From positions 1 through 62,323 of the forward strand of contig JAMYHX010000237.1 of assembly GCA_025529335.1 (NCBI GenBank): 62,323 nucleotides of DNA, written 5' to 3'. Source of the DNA: Rhizopus sp. PT2906 (Eukaryota; Mucoromycota; Mucoromycetes; Mucorales; Rhizopodaceae). How positions within the stretch are numbered: the stretch's first letter is position 1; every line of letters starts with the position of its first letter. The position numbers were made by a program, and so were the translations under genes. The notes beneath the pieces are model-generated. The model had not been told where the DNA came from. It searched no databases and saw only the letters and a program-made list of their open reading frames with translations. This document shows positions 24,351 through 36,332 of the stretch, in pieces.

Positions 24351-26066
24351 ATGTCTCAAAGAAACTCATTAAAGCCAACTTGTGGTTGTGCCATTGATCG
24401 ACTACTTCGTCATGACGAAACTTATATCTTTATTACTGGAGCACAGAAACAGTCTGATTCACCTTCAGGCAAAAGTTATATTGCTTACTGTTTACGTATT
24501 GGTGTAAGACATAACAACAGCTTATTGAAGAGTTACTCATTTATAAATGTAGGATATTGAAACTAAACGTAGATATAGCGAATTTGAGTCATTTAGAAAA
24601 GCAATGACCTTACTTCATCCTGCTCTAATTGTACCGCCTATACCCGAGAAGCATTCATTAGGTATAATAAAAATGTAAGCAATAATTATACTGATATCCT
24701 TTTATAAATATATAGTCGATTATGCTGCTTTACAGACAAGAGTAAAAGACGATTTGCCCATGATTGAGAAAAGAAAACGAATGCTTCAAACCTTTTTGAA
24801 TAGAATAGCCAAACATCCTGAATTGGGTAAAGAGCACATATTTCACTTGTTTCTGGAAAGTGGTGTTTCCTGGGTAAACAGTCTATCATTATCATGTGTG
24901 TAATTTCCGATCATTCTTTGCTAATATCATCTTAGTCTGACGTCCTTCATTCTCCTCCTTTATCGACTATGCCAAAGAACCCACTACAGATGGTAGTCAG
25001 TAAATCAGTGGATGCACCAACACATACATTCAATCCTATCCTGTCGAGCAATTTGATTCCTTCTCCTTCAGCAGCTTATCAGTTACAAAATCCTGATCCA
25101 AGGTTTGAAGAATCAGAAAAGTTTACTTTCAGGATAGCCAATTATATGAACAATAATCTGGATAAAAGTCAGCGTAAGGTTATACGTCGATTGGGAGGTA
25201 AAAGAAAGCTATCATAAAGCTGTACGTATACTCATCATGTTCGTTAATAGAACTAGCAAATGATTATGCAGAATTAGGCGCAGTTTATAATGGCTTTAGC
25301 TTGAATGAAACAGGCGAGATTGCAAATGCTATCGAAAAGATTGGACAAGCAGTAGATGTTGGCTATACTGAAACAGGTCAGATGGTCACTTCTTTAGAAG
25401 GTGAATTTGCTGAGCCTATCCAAGAACATGCCCAATTTGCCCAAATTATTAAACAGGTGCTAAAGTTTCGTCATATGAAGCATGCTCAAGTAGAGATGAT
25501 TGAGGCATCATTAAATAACAGGAAAGAGTACCTGAATAGCTTACAAAACATGGAAAATGAGGCTAGACGTCTTGAAGCAGCCCTCACCAGAGACAGTTCG
25601 GCTGTTGACACGACAGGCGATGTGGATGAAAGTTTGAGTAGTAGTGCTTATTCATCAAGACAGACAACTAGACCACTACCACATAACAGTAACTGGGCTG
25701 GTAAACCAATGCGTGTTATCAGTGCAGTTGGACATACCTTACAGAATATCATTGATGCTAACCCCGAAGCTACAAGACGTAATCAGATTGGCATGTCTAA
25801 AGATGCAATTCATGTATTGGAAGAAGCTCTAAGTATCGCAAGTAAAGACTTGGGTGCGATCTCTACAGAACTACAATCAGATTTGGATCGATTCCAAAAG
25901 GAAAAAATTCAGGATTTACGAGATATGCTGATTGCTTATGCAAAGATACACATACGTTATTGTCAAAAGGTAATTTATATAGTTTTTATACCCAAGACTA
26001 ACATTTATATAGAATTTGGAAGCATGGCAAGAGGCTCGTGGTGAAGTCGAGAAAATACCAATTTAA
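24351..26066 (+). CDS. SNX41: Sorting nexin, SNX41/ATG20 type (PX-BAR)
   Basis: PX-BAR sorting nexin acting in endosomal recycling and, in yeast (Atg20/Snx42 and Snx41), in selective autophagy. ATG at 24351 (MSQRNSLKPTCGC). The PX domain reads YIAYCLRIG...KRRYSEFESFRKAM...HPALIVPPIPEKH, with the RRYSEF phosphoinositide-binding motif. It continues with MIEKRKRMLQTFLNRIAKHP, typical of this subfamily. A long helical C-terminal half (ANYMNNNLDKSQRKVIRRLG onwards, with a Ser-rich insert near 25600-25680) forms the BAR part and ends EVEKIPI. Several short introns keep frame. SNX41 and ATG20 cannot be told apart with certainty without a tree. Confidence 0.88.
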
Positions 26067-26169
26067 AAAAAAAATATATATTGTACAATTCTATTTTCAT
26101 TATTTCTTTCTTCATAAAAATAATTTGTTATTATGTAAATGCAGTTTCAAACAGTATAGACGCTGTTAT

Positions 26170-27661
26170 TTATTGGCATGATTCCCAAAGCTGTTGAACT
26201 TTCTTTTCTAGATTAAACTGCTTTTCTACATATTCTGCAACTATTAAACCAAGTTAGACTAATTATATCATTTTTTTTTTTAATATTTAACTCACTTGGG
26301 CCATAATGCGCATGAAGATCGGTTTCTGCTGGAAGAGCTTCATGATCCTTTGCTTCTTGTTTTGTTACAAGAATAGTATTTGTATAACTACATGGCTTTG
26401 ATCTATCCCATCTGGTCATAACGAGTGCTCTGTCCAATGTATCTGAAAATGCACTCTTTCCTTGCCATAGCTCTTCAAATATGTATCCAATATCATCAAC
26501 ATCAAGAATCTCCGTTCTATACTCAATAGTTTAGTACTATAATATTCATAAGATAGGTATATTTCTTTACTTGTTGCCATAAACAGCTTCTTCTTTTCTT
26601 GCGACTTCCTTTTGAATGCGTGAATAGACACCATCACGACCCTTTGTCTCTGGTAATTCATAAGCAGTAAATCCAGCCAACTGTAAGATAACATAGGTAG
26701 TCAAAGACATGCCAAACATACTAGCGATAGGTCCAAACACAGGTAGTGATCGCTTAGTGAAATCAGGCACCTTGTCAAAGTTCAAGCTTTTCTCAATAGA
26801 ATAAACTACAGGTATGCCTCTATCTATCTTGTATTTTCTTAGCTGCCTTCTGTACATACGCGCCAGTGGATCTTGCGCACTGCTGCTAATATCTGTCAAT
26901 TGAATTTGAGAGGGGTCTGCTTTTCCATGCGCACTGATGCTACTGATGATCTTTATATTGTGCTCTTTACAATACTTTGCTAACAAGACCTTGTCCTTCA
27001 CAGAAGATAGCGTGTCTACAACAAAATCAGGTTGACCTACACACAAGTGGTTAACATTTTTATTGCTCAATGTCTAACGCATTTCCTTTTTACCTGATAA
27101 TAAGCTATCCATATTGTCTGGACCAAGTGTTTCACACACTGGCTCTATTGTCGCGTTGGGAGCAATATGCGCTAGATGCTTCTTCATCGTGTCTACCTTC
27201 TTTTTACCAACATCAGCAACTTTTGCTACAGCATGACACGTCAAGGATCTTAAACGGATCACGTCTTTATCGATAATACGAATATGCTGAATACCAGATC
27301 GCACGAGCATCAAGGAAGTGTAGGAACCAATGGCCCCATTACCCACAACGATAACAAACGAATTACGAATCTTTGATACACCTTCTTCGCCCAAAAATGC
27401 AATGTTTCGAGCGAGGAATTCCAAGACGAGCGTTTCGTCCAAGGGTTCTTTTTCTTCATATTCGTCATTAATTAGAGAAATGATGGACGATCTTCGTTCT
27501 TTTGTTTCTTCTGTTCTCAAATGACGTCGAGTTATTTTTTGATAGCCTAATATGGCCATAGCTGTTAAGACTGAGGCTGAGAGAGCTGTTAAAGTTATGC
27601 GCGCACCATGTTGATGCTTATTTAAGAAATTGGATATGGAAGTTGTTGTTTGTTCAAGCAT
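26170..27661 (-). CDS. TCD1: tRNA threonylcarbamoyladenosine dehydratase (TcdA/Tcd1-Tcd2)
   Basis: E1-like ATP-dependent enzyme that cyclises t6A37 of tRNA to ct6A; yeast homologues sit in the mitochondrial outer membrane. ATG at 27661. A hydrophobic segment near the start (ITLTALSASVLTAMAILGY) can serve as the membrane anchor. The Rossmann nucleotide-binding loop VVGNGAIGSYTSLMLVRSGI and IIDKDVIRLRSLTCHAV follow, with the family's DTLSSVKDKVLLAKYC and IKIISSISAHGKADPSQIQ. A second hydrophobic stretch (IASMFGMSLTTYVILQLAGF) lies in the C-terminal half. The gene ends at 26170 (QLWESCQ). TCD1 and TCD2 are not distinguished here. Confidence 0.9.
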
Positions 27662-28390
27662 ATTCTTTGATCAAACAAGTGTAAAAAAGGGAATACTTTC
27701 TTGCTTTCAAGCAAGATTGTGACTGACGCTTACCTCCCATTATAATCCACAGAAGGGTCTATTGAGATTCCGATCTAACCGAATTAATATGGGTGAATGG
27801 ACGCTTCCTAGTAGAAATGTACATCTATCCTTGGTTTGTTTGTAAGTAGATTGTAACATTGCCATTAAATACGATTAAAGAAAGTGAGGGTTTATTGAAT
27901 TTACTTTAATGGCTCACGATATGTCTTATCATCAAATGAGGATTGTAGCTGTTGTACAACTTTTTTTGTATTAGGCGTTTACTTAAAATTACACCTCATG
28001 CGTTTTATCTTTCTATTTACCAATCTTATGACAAGAATTCGCGTAAAAGGAGGCTTTAGGACATCTTTTAGGTAATAAAGACGTCAACTGAACCATACAA
28101 ACCTGTAATTTGAGTAACAATGAACCTCCCAATTGGCACTGTCAACACTTCCCAACAGTGTGAAAAATATTGCCCCAAGCTTTGCAGCAGTAAAGCATTG
28201 CCCTGAGTTTCACAGCCAGTATGAAGAGATACGTGTGACAGCGTGCAAAAAGTCATGTGGTATTCTTAATTGGCCCGTAACCTTACGATTCTATCAAACA
28301 GCTGCGGTTAGAGATTATTTCACATAAATTGGAGCCTCTGATTTTTTTTCCTCTCCTTCCTATTCTTTTTCTTTTCTTAAACATCAAAGC
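27662..28390. other. Intergenic region, divergent promoters
   Basis: About 730 bp between the tRNA dehydratase and the RRM gene. Short ORFs at 28068-28327 overlap on opposite strands and have no recognisable domain. A pyrimidine-rich leader precedes the RRM ATG. No RNA gene or repeat seen. Confidence 0.5.
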
Positions 28391-29492
28391 ATGACTACAA
28401 CTGTTACTACTCTATCTGACTCTCAACCTACAGCACCTGTTAGGCTAGTGATGAATGAACAATCCTTTGAAAACAAGGTGTTTGTGGGCAACTTATCATT
28501 CAAGACCACAAAGGAGTCGTTAACTGCATTTGCGGAAAAGTCTGGTAAAATGTAAGTTTAAATACATCTGGAAAATCGGATATGTATTCATATACGTGTG
28601 TTGTAGTTTAGAGACAATCATCATCAAACGTGGCCGAAGACACCTTGGCTATGGCTTCATTACTTTTGAAAAAGAAGAGGAAGCCAAAAGAGCAGCCAAA
28701 GATCTTAACAAGAAGGAACTGGACGGCCGCGAGATTAATGTCGAAGTGGCCCGTCCCAAGTCGGAGCTTCCAACCAAAAGGACACCTAAGGTATCATCAT
28801 CTCGTAGAAAAAGACGTGTCAAAAAAGTAAACAAGGTAATAAACAGAAAGTTACTAATATTGAAGTAACTAACCAGTGTAAAGGCCAAGAAGGAAGAGAA
28901 TAGTGCCTCTCCAAATACCACACAAACCGAAAAGCTTAATCGAGATCGCTCAAAGACAGCTATCTTTGTCGCCAACCTGCCATTTACCACAAAAGAAGAA
29001 GATTTGAAAGAGATCTTTAAAGATTATAAGGTGACATCAGTTCATGTCGTTCGTATGAGAAAGGGTAGATCAAGGGGATATGGATTTGTTGAATTTGAAA
29101 ACGATGAGGAACAAAAGAAAGCGATTGAAAATATGAAGGATGTGACTTTGGAAGGTCGTTCTGTCTACCTCAAGGTTGCGTATTCTAGACAGGAAAGAAA
29201 TGAGAATAAAGAGAAAGCAAAAGAAAAGGAAGAAGCATTAAAAGAGGATAAGGCCAAAGAAGAAGAAAAGAAAGAAGTCAAAGTAATCAAGCAAGAAAAA
29301 AAAGACGAAGTCAAAATAGTTAAACAAGAAAAGAAGGAAGAAGTCAAAGAAATCAAGGATACCAAGAATGATAAAGACGTCAAAGAAGTAAAAGATACCA
29401 AGGATATTAAAGAAATCAAAGATAAAAAGGAACCCACAAGCGTAAAAGAAGCAGATAATAAAGCTAAAGAAGAAAAGGTTGACACTAAATAA
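28391..29492 (+). CDS. Two-RRM RNA-binding protein with Lys/Glu repeat tail
   Basis: Putative nucleolar or ribonucleoprotein RNA-binding protein; exact orthologue not recognised. ATG at 28391. Exons join at 28553/28606 and 28835/28885 (approx.) in phase. RRM1 has RNP2 KVFVGNLSF and RNP1 RRHLGYGFITF. RRM2 has TAIFVANLPF and RGYGFVEFEN. The linker carries a basic stretch (SSRRKRRVKKVNK). The final 100 residues are imperfect EVKxIKxEKK/KDVKEVKDTK units rich in Lys, Glu and Asp, without other residues. The tail may be coiled or a charge-patterned disordered region. A long Leu/Ser ORF on the opposite strand here is the shadow of this tail. Confidence 0.8.
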
Positions 29493-31057
29493 ACTAATAA
29501 TATAAACAAAAGTGTAAGTATGAAATTAGAAATAAAATTGGTTTTGTTGCATGATTTCTTTACTTTCACGTTGTATGTTTTATTCAGAAATTATTCGACA
29601 AAGGTGGCAAATGTACACACTTTAACATCGCTTTTCAACCATTTCTTGAATATCGGCTTATTTATTTATGGTGGCGTTATCCATAATAAGATAAGAGCCA
29701 CGCATGTATTCAAAGCTATTCATGATATCAAGAGTCTCTTTCAAGAAGCGCACACACTGACACGTTGTGGTTGCTTATCAACTCAGCTTCAACATTCATC
29801 GTAACCAAAGCCTTAACTTGAACATTTCCATCAGTTTAATGCTTTGCTCATCTCTCAATCCTCCTTTCCGTCTTCAAAAGCTATCTGTGTAAGACAACAA
29901 ATGGAACAAAAAATGCGACAAGTGTATTATAGAACACGACAAGCAAGATTTCAAAATGCGACAAGCCGAATTAGGAAACATTGAATATCTCCCTTTTATT
30001 GCATAAACTTTTTTTTTTTTTTTTTACTTCACGCATTACTTGCTGCTTCAATCCATTTTCATTAACAGCAAAGGCCAATCTTCATGGCAGAATGCTTGCG
30101 ATCCCTCAAATATATTGTATTTTTTAATGTAGTTACTCTTTCTTCAATGAAAGAGGCAATTTCGATTAAAAAGCACTGGTATTTTTGCTGGTGTCCTTTT
30201 TTTATGGTTCTGTGAGCACTTGTCACAATGAAGAACTTGTACAAGGCTTCGACTTCATCTTGGGAGATCTGCTCTCGTATGGTCGAAACTCGTAAAAGCT
30301 CCGTTGCAAAGTGATGCACTGTCATCGCCTTGGTTACTTGACTTCGATGATTTGCAAATTCAGTTGGTACCAATGGCGTGAAGCCAGACACAAACTTGTC
30401 CGCCAAGTGAAAGTCTCCAAATGCGGTAGGCGTTTCGCCCATGGTAGTTGCTTAACAATCTTTGGATTGCAATCAATGGATGTTTTACTGCTTGAGAGAC
30501 TGGCTTCTTTCGTAATGATAAATCAAACACACATTTTCTTACAAGTCTTACCAAATCATATTGTCAGTTCATATTGAGAGAAACCCTGTGAAAAGAAAAC
30601 GGTATCAAAAAGGCCCATTTATTTATGCTTATACGACAAGTAAATTCGGAGAAGGACGGAAGGTTGATATTGTGTTACTCTGCTATGCATCTTTGTTTAT
30701 TTGGCATCTAGCAGCACAATTAAGCCGTGTTATCTATTGCAATATGGAGCCTTGTGTCGACTATTAGCGTATTACAATTATAACAGTTCTTGCCTATTTA
30801 CTACAAAGTCATCTTTTTTTCCTACAAGAGGTAGTATTGGTGCCTTTTTTTCAGATAGTAGCGCTCTAAATCAGATTTATGGTAAGAAACCAACTACGAT
30901 AGACGCGTTTAATGAGCAGAAAGTGAAAAGAAGAATACATTATGCAACTTGTCATAAATGGAAATGGGACAAGTGAAAATTGAAAAGGCGATGGAAACTG
31001 CATTTTGTTCTATGTTGTTGTTGTTTTTTTTTCCCCTATTCTCTCTATTTCTAAATA
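29493..31057. other. Intergenic region with one uncertain ORF
   Basis: About 1.6 kb between the RRM gene and the EH-domain gene. Contains the minus-strand ORF listed separately (30062-30442), three copies of (G)CGACAAG between 29915 and 29966, and T-tracts near 30008-30025. ORFs at 29520-29804 and 30561-30976 have no recognisable domain. Confidence 0.45.
30062..30442 (-). CDS. Hypothetical protein ORF, 126 aa
   Basis: Not recognised. Uninterrupted minus-strand frame whose ATG (30442) has a good context (ACCATGG). Helical, soluble-looking sequence, for example TKAMTVHHFATELLRVSTI and QDEVEALYKFFIVTSAH; no signal peptide or transmembrane segment. It resembles, in style and AT-rich setting, the other unrecognised minus-strand ORFs at 6658-8744, but I cannot show that they are related. 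It could be a fragment of a decayed gene. Confidence 0.35.
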   Translation of the reverse strand: MGETPTAFGDFHLADKFVSGFTPLVPTEFANHRSQVTKAMTVHHFATELLRVSTIREQISQDEVEALYKFFIVTSAHRTIKKGHQQKYQCFLIEIASFIEERVTTLKNTIYLRDRKHSAMKIGLCC

Positions 31058-33557
31058 ATGAATGGTAATAAAGTATTATAGCAATAGCATGTTTACTGAT
31101 ATCATGAATAGAAAACTCACTTGCGCTTTTAACACCGCAAGAGAAGCAAGTATACCTAAACTACTTTAAAAAAGTAGATTCAGATAGCAAAGGCATCGTC
31201 CTTCAAGAAGAAGCAATGAACTTTTTAAAAAAGTCAAATATTCCTCAAAATATATTAAACCAGGTTTGAAAATATGAGTTATCATCTTACCCGCTTTATT
31301 TATACTCTATAAAAGTTTTGGGAAGCAGCTGATAATGATAAGAAGGGATTCCTTACAGACACTGAATTTTGTATCATTCTAAAACTAATTGCATGTGCTC
31401 AGCATGGTGTCATGACAGGTGACCCTATATTAGCTACTTCAGGTAACGTAAAGAATAATTGTAATGGTGGTGAAGTAACAGTCCTGTAGCTCCTCTCCCA
31501 CAGTTTAATGGTGACGATAACTCCTCAAGACAACCACCAAGACATACCACGACAGATGTGATCACTCCAGAAGAAAGAACAAAGTATATCAGTCTATTTC
31601 AATCTCTGGGACCTGTCGATGGTATCTTGAACGGTAAAATTGCAACAAGGGGCCCATTAATTTAGCTGCTTATTGGCAAATATTAGGCGAAGTAGCTAAA
31701 AACGTTTTTATCAGATCCGGTCTTCCTCCTGCTAAATTACAAGCTATTTGGGATTTAGCAAACACTAGAAAATCGGGTACACTCAACCAGACAGAGTTTA
31801 TCATCGCTATGCATTATATTGAACGCACCATGAAAGAGTCAGCACCACTACCTCCCACATTGCCTGCAGGTATCTATGCCTCGGCAATTGGTCGTGCTAT
31901 TTCTTCACCTCTTGTCAGACAAAATACTCTACAAGTCAACAAGGCACCCATTCAGTCCCCAGTGTTCAAAGGGTCTACTTTGGGTAATGTAGAAATAGCA
32001 CCAGAGGAGTATGCAAGATATAAAACTTTCTTTGATCAGCTATCCAATGGCACAGGCTTCGTGTCAGGTCCTGATGCTGTCGTGTTTTTTAGACATTCAA
32101 AATTACCAGAGTCAGATCTTGCTCGAATTTGGGATGTAGCTGATACAAATTCAACTGGTCAGCTAACAGAGCGAGAGTTTGCAATGGCTATGCATATGAT
32201 CAACAGAAGAATTGCAGGAGGCGAAATTCCAAGCTCATTGCCCACGCTAAGAACTGGTTAGATACATATAAATGATAATGAACAAAAATAGGATTAAATT
32301 CATCTTTTAGGACATGTAGAGCATCAGCAACCACAACAAACAGGAAAGCAGCCCGCGGTTGATTTACTGGGTATATCCTCTGATTTTGACGAGACATTTT
32401 CACCTGCTACGTTTCAACCAACATCTAAACCACAGCCACAGCATCATCAACAAATCACTGAGCTATCACGTACTCAATCCATCCTTCAGTCTAATCTATC
32501 AAGTGAAACAACGCGATCTCAACAAGCGCATTCTCAGTTAGAAGCGGAGACAAGGGCCATTGAAGAGCTTCAAAAGCAGATACAACAACAAAAGGATGAA
32601 CTAGAAAAAATGAAGCATCTGGCAGATGAAGCAGAGAAGCAATTAGAAGCGGAAAAGAAGAAAAAGGAAAAGTTAAAGGAAGAGCTGCAGATGTATCGAC
32701 ATGAGACAAAACATTTCAAGTCGAGAGCAGAGAATGCACAGGAGGAACTGAAGCAGGTTAAAAGAGAGATTGATGAGTTGGAGAAGGAGAAATCAGTAAT
32801 ATCATCACCACGTCTTCCTAATTCAATGTCTAGCTCCAGCATAAGTCGTCCAGAGGACGTATTCGCCTTGTCTTCAACGGGAGGATTATTCGCAAAAGTT
32901 CATGACGACCGTTCCTCTGTTTCTGCATCTTCACCCAAGTCCACACATAGCATGCCTGCTACATCGACCCAAAAATCATTTGACCCATTTGCAGGTTTTA
33001 AAGCGAGTCAAAGCACTAGTCAATCCACAACAGGAACTCCCGTTACTCTGAACAAGCTAAAAGAGGAAAGTGAATTGAAGAGAAGCACATCATCTACAGT
33101 AGATATTAGCGAGATCGAATCAAAATTTCCTGATTTGAGCACAATGGAGCAAAGCTTTGCTGCCGTCAGTCCACAGGCACCTACGAACCCAGCTACCGCG
33201 TCTCAGTCGATACCACCACCAGCACCAAAAGAAGAAGAGACTATTGCTACAACAAAAAACGAGTCTGCTTTAGAGGATAAGCCCAAAAAGGAATCAAAAT
33301 ACAACTTTGATCTGTCGGCCTTTGAACCTCCCTCGACAACATCCAACAGCAATCTATTTGGAGGAATGTCTGTAAAGGATGAACTGAGTTCCATCTTTGG
33401 AAGCCCTACGACAAGTAGCAGCACACCTGCACCAACTGCTTCAACTTCAGCCGCTTTGGATGATATCTTTGGAAGTGCCCCTTCAACTACTGCTAAGGAT
33501 AACAACAAACAGCCCGCTCAATCCTCTTTTGAAGATATATTTTTTAATAATAAATAA
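31058..33557 (+). CDS. EDE1: EH-domain endocytic scaffold, EDE1/Eps15-like
   Basis: Early endocytic adaptor whose EH domains bind NPF motifs at the plasma membrane. The first exon is only 7 nt (31058-31064) and joins after a 47-nt intron to give MNENSLALLTPQEKQVYL. EH1: VYLNYFKKVDSDSKGIV...FWEAADNDKKGFLTDTEF. EH2: YISLFQSLGPVDGILNG (intron) EVAKNVFIRSGLPPAKLQAI. EH3: YARYKTFFDQLSNGTGFVSG...IWDVADTNSTGQLTEREF. A coiled coil (about 32530-32800, ELEKMKHLADEAEKQLEAEK) and a Ser/Thr/Pro-rich tail follow. No C-terminal UBA domain is visible, in contrast to yeast Ede1, so an Eps15-like shorter form is possible. Ends SFEDIFFNNK. Confidence 0.9.
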
Positions 33558-33643
33558 ATCGTATAGATTCAACGTTTATTCAAAAGTCTTACTTCATGTA
33601 GAAAGCGAACATTGGACTAGTCTAGTTCTAAATGAGCTTGATG

Positions 33644-34646
33644 TCATAGCTCTTGATGTATTAAAGTTGGCTTTTGATATTCATCACTCTTCTTGGGCAT
33701 ATAAGGAGGAGGAGATGACAGGGTTTCGTTCTTGTCTTCATACAGAGCAGTAACTTGATCACCCATGATCTCTAATGCACCTTTATTACCTCCATAAACA
33801 GTTGAGATGCCAATATCAATCAAAACCACTCTTCCTCCACAGCGAGTATGAATCTTGCCATCGTACTGAACAGTGTGCCCAACCACCATTCGATTAGCCT
33901 CCATGGACTCCAGGGCTTCTTCCAGTAACTCACAGATGATATCTTCATCATCTGCAGCATATCCTCTATACCATGTGGGTCCATAACCCCCAAATACACC
34001 AAACTCATCACCTTTGTGTCCATGAGATTCCATAAACGCCAGCATATTCTCATGTGTCTGGTTATTGATCCAGTCGATGCCAAACTTTGCATAGTAAGGA
34101 TGAATGCCACCGTGACAAAAGACGGTCGAACCGACCTTGGTGGCCATATCTAACGGGACCAAATAGCTTCCGATAAACCCATCAGGTGCAAAGGCACGCT
34201 TACGAGCTTCCATACCACCAAATGTCTCTGGTTCTCCTGGATATACATAACGCCAGTCTCCAATGAGGTTCATTATTTCATGATTACCCAACAGAGGAAT
34301 AACCAGTCCACCCGAGAGTGGCGCTTCCTCTCGCAGCTTTTGCAGTAATTGATAAAGTTTAATTGTATCTAACCCACGATCGACAACGTCACCCTTTTTA
34401 TAAATATATAAAAAGTCAATAATGATTGAGTTGTTAAAATAGTAGTCTTACAGTTTGTACTAGGATCGTGTTGCCTGCTATCCAACGTTGGTCGTCATCG
34501 ATGATTTTTGAAAACTTCAAGATAGAGAGTGTATTTGCTAGATCGCCGTGAAGATCTCCCATGGCCACAATGCGACGATCGTCTACATGAATGGCCAACA
34601 CTGTTGTTGCTATTATAAAGAATAAAAGTGTGATCGGGCAAATCAT
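33644..34646 (-). CDS. Calcineurin-like metallophosphatase, Shewanella-like phosphatase type, secreted or lumenal
   Basis: PPP-superfamily metallophosphatase. The minus-strand gene starts MICPITLLFFIIATTVLAI (ATG at 34646), a likely signal peptide. Metal-binding motifs follow in order: AMGDLHGDLAN, GDVVDRGLDT, LLGNHEIMNLIGDWRYV, FCHGGIHPYYAKFG and MVVGHTVQYDGKIHTR. An intron near 34450-34396 separates LVQT from GDVVDRG and keeps frame. The GDWRYV sequence after GNHE and the general layout resemble Shewanella-like phosphatases rather than PP1/PP2A. Substrate unknown. It is convergent with the EH-domain gene (87 bp between stops). Confidence 0.87.
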
Positions 34647-34726
34647 TAGTAGTAATTACAAGTAAAAAGAAATAAATATAAAACAGAGCATTTTTATTTT
34701 AATAGAATCAGTTACACAACGCATAT

Positions 34727-35527
34727 TTACCAAATGGCTGAACTTCTCTTTCTGCCGTTATTACTGTATGCGGAATCAACTGACGATTTCCTTATCTGAT
34801 TTTCTGAACGCACCACTGTGACTGGAACAGGCGAATGTTGTAAACAATATTTTGATATGCTGCCTAGCAACATGCCTTTGAATTCTGAAAGTCCTCTTGT
34901 GCCAACGATAAGTAATGAAGGCTGATAGAGTGCAATCATTCGTTGTATCGTCTCTTGAACTTTTCCTATCACGAATTCCACAACGACACCAACCTAGTTT
35001 CTCTCTTTAGTGTGTAGACACACATAAAATGATTGATTGTACTTTTTTATCTTGTTTATGGCTGTCATCTATAATCCTTTGCATTATCTCTGTTGATATC
35101 TTTTTAGATTCTTGCTCTTCAAGTTGTAGCAAATCATCTCCTCTTTTATCTATAATAGTAATAGTAAATCACTTATTCGTATGCAGTCATGCATGACATA
35201 TCACACGCACTGTTCATTTCTAATGTAACAACTCGTAAAACAATAAGCTCATCTCCATCTTCTAAAACAGCCTAAGTGAAATGAATGATGATTACTATTA
35301 CAATGCATAACATCCAATAAATAACCTACATCCTTTGCCCAGTTGAGAGCATACTCGCTATAATTTGCTAAATCTGTCGCTACCATAAATGTACGAGAAC
35401 GTCTTGATCGTTTATAGCCTGGAGACTTTGCTCTTAATGTATATGAATAGTCGGGTAAGTCCTTATTCGTCATTGTGTCAAATGACACAACTCTAACAAA
35501 GTTATTATTATTATTATCGTTATCCAT
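34727..35527 (-). CDS. Universal stress protein (UspA-type)
   Basis: USP-fold protein, likely nucleotide-binding. ATG at 35527 opens an Asn-rich leader; then RTFMVATDLANYSEYALNWA and ELIVLRVV form the N-terminal half. The C-terminal half contains VVVEFVIGKVQETI, SLLIVGTRGLSEFKGMLLGS and the family ATP-site pattern G-x2-G-x9-G[ST] in GTRGLSEFKGMLLGSIS. It closes with SPVPVTVVR. Introns with GTAGGT, GTGCGT and GTACAA donors split the gene; one short middle exon encodes LLQLEEQESKK. Function in this fungus is unknown. Confidence 0.85.
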
Positions 35528-36332
35528 AATTGAATTAAAAAAAGAAGTGAATAAAAAAAAAAAAAGAAAAGTTTCTGTCTGCGGACATTTTTAAAGGCAT
35601 GAAAAAAAAGCTTATTCAATTTATGTCAACATGATTTCAGTGTCTGTTTGAGTACAATCAGTAAAAAACAAATAGTTTCATATTCATTGACAATATGTGC
35701 TATTGTTGTTGTTGCTGTTGTTGAAAATCTATATTGAATACCATACATCGATTCATTTTCAGTATTATTGAGTACATTCTTTTTGTAATGCATTTGTACT
35801 GTCAGAAGGGTTTTACTGTCATTTGATCATGCAATATACAGGTGCCTTTCTTTGTTCAAATCACCAAAGTATTGAAGCATTGATATCATAGATCAGACAG
35901 GGCCATGAATGATTGGCTTGCAGAAAATAATAAGGATCCAGTCCTAGAAGTTCCCCTCTCAAACACAATTCTTAAGCACTATCTTTACTGAAACCAAACG
36001 ATCCTTCTATCCATCGTCCATCTGACACGCGCTGGTTGACTCCAATAAAGCCTTTGTTATGTGCAATGTTCTTTAGTAAAGCATTGGATTTACGCGCATC
36101 AAAATAAAAATTGAATCCAATCTACTTTAGATGATGGATGAAACACAGATTTTGAAAAAATAGCAATTTTACAGCTAAACGGACGGAATAAGAAAATGAT
36201 CAGTACCAAGCCTTCATTGGCCAAAGTCACTTTTACGGTTATTGCATAATTTATAAGCAAGCCTTTTTCCCAGTTTTTCCCACTTTTCTCTTTTTTTATT
36301 ATTATTATTATTATTCTTAAACTATAAAAACC
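35528..36332. other. Intergenic region carrying an orphan exon
   Basis: About 800 bp. Apart from the minus-strand open segment at 35972-36121 listed separately, it holds a (GTT/GTTGCT) triplet stretch near 35705-35722 and a TTA microsatellite near 36297-36315. No other feature seen. Confidence 0.5.
35972..36121 (-). pseudogene. Orphan exon-like open segment, 49 codons
   Basis: On the minus strand, a plausible acceptor (TAAAGTAG at about 36129-36122) precedes 49 open codons and a TAA. The segment reads ARKSNALLKNIAHNKGF...GVNQRVSDGRWIEGSFGFS, ending SKDSA; it has strong protein-like composition and resembles a conserved C-terminus. No matching upstream exon was found before the divergent UPF0303 gene starts at 36333, so it is either the last exon of a gene whose rest is lost or very short upstream exons I could not place. 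Family not recognised. Confidence 0.4.

Noticed and set aside
29165..29569. Leu/Ser-rich minus ORF of 134 codons
   Set aside because: Exact antisense of the Lys/Glu repeat tail of the RRM protein.
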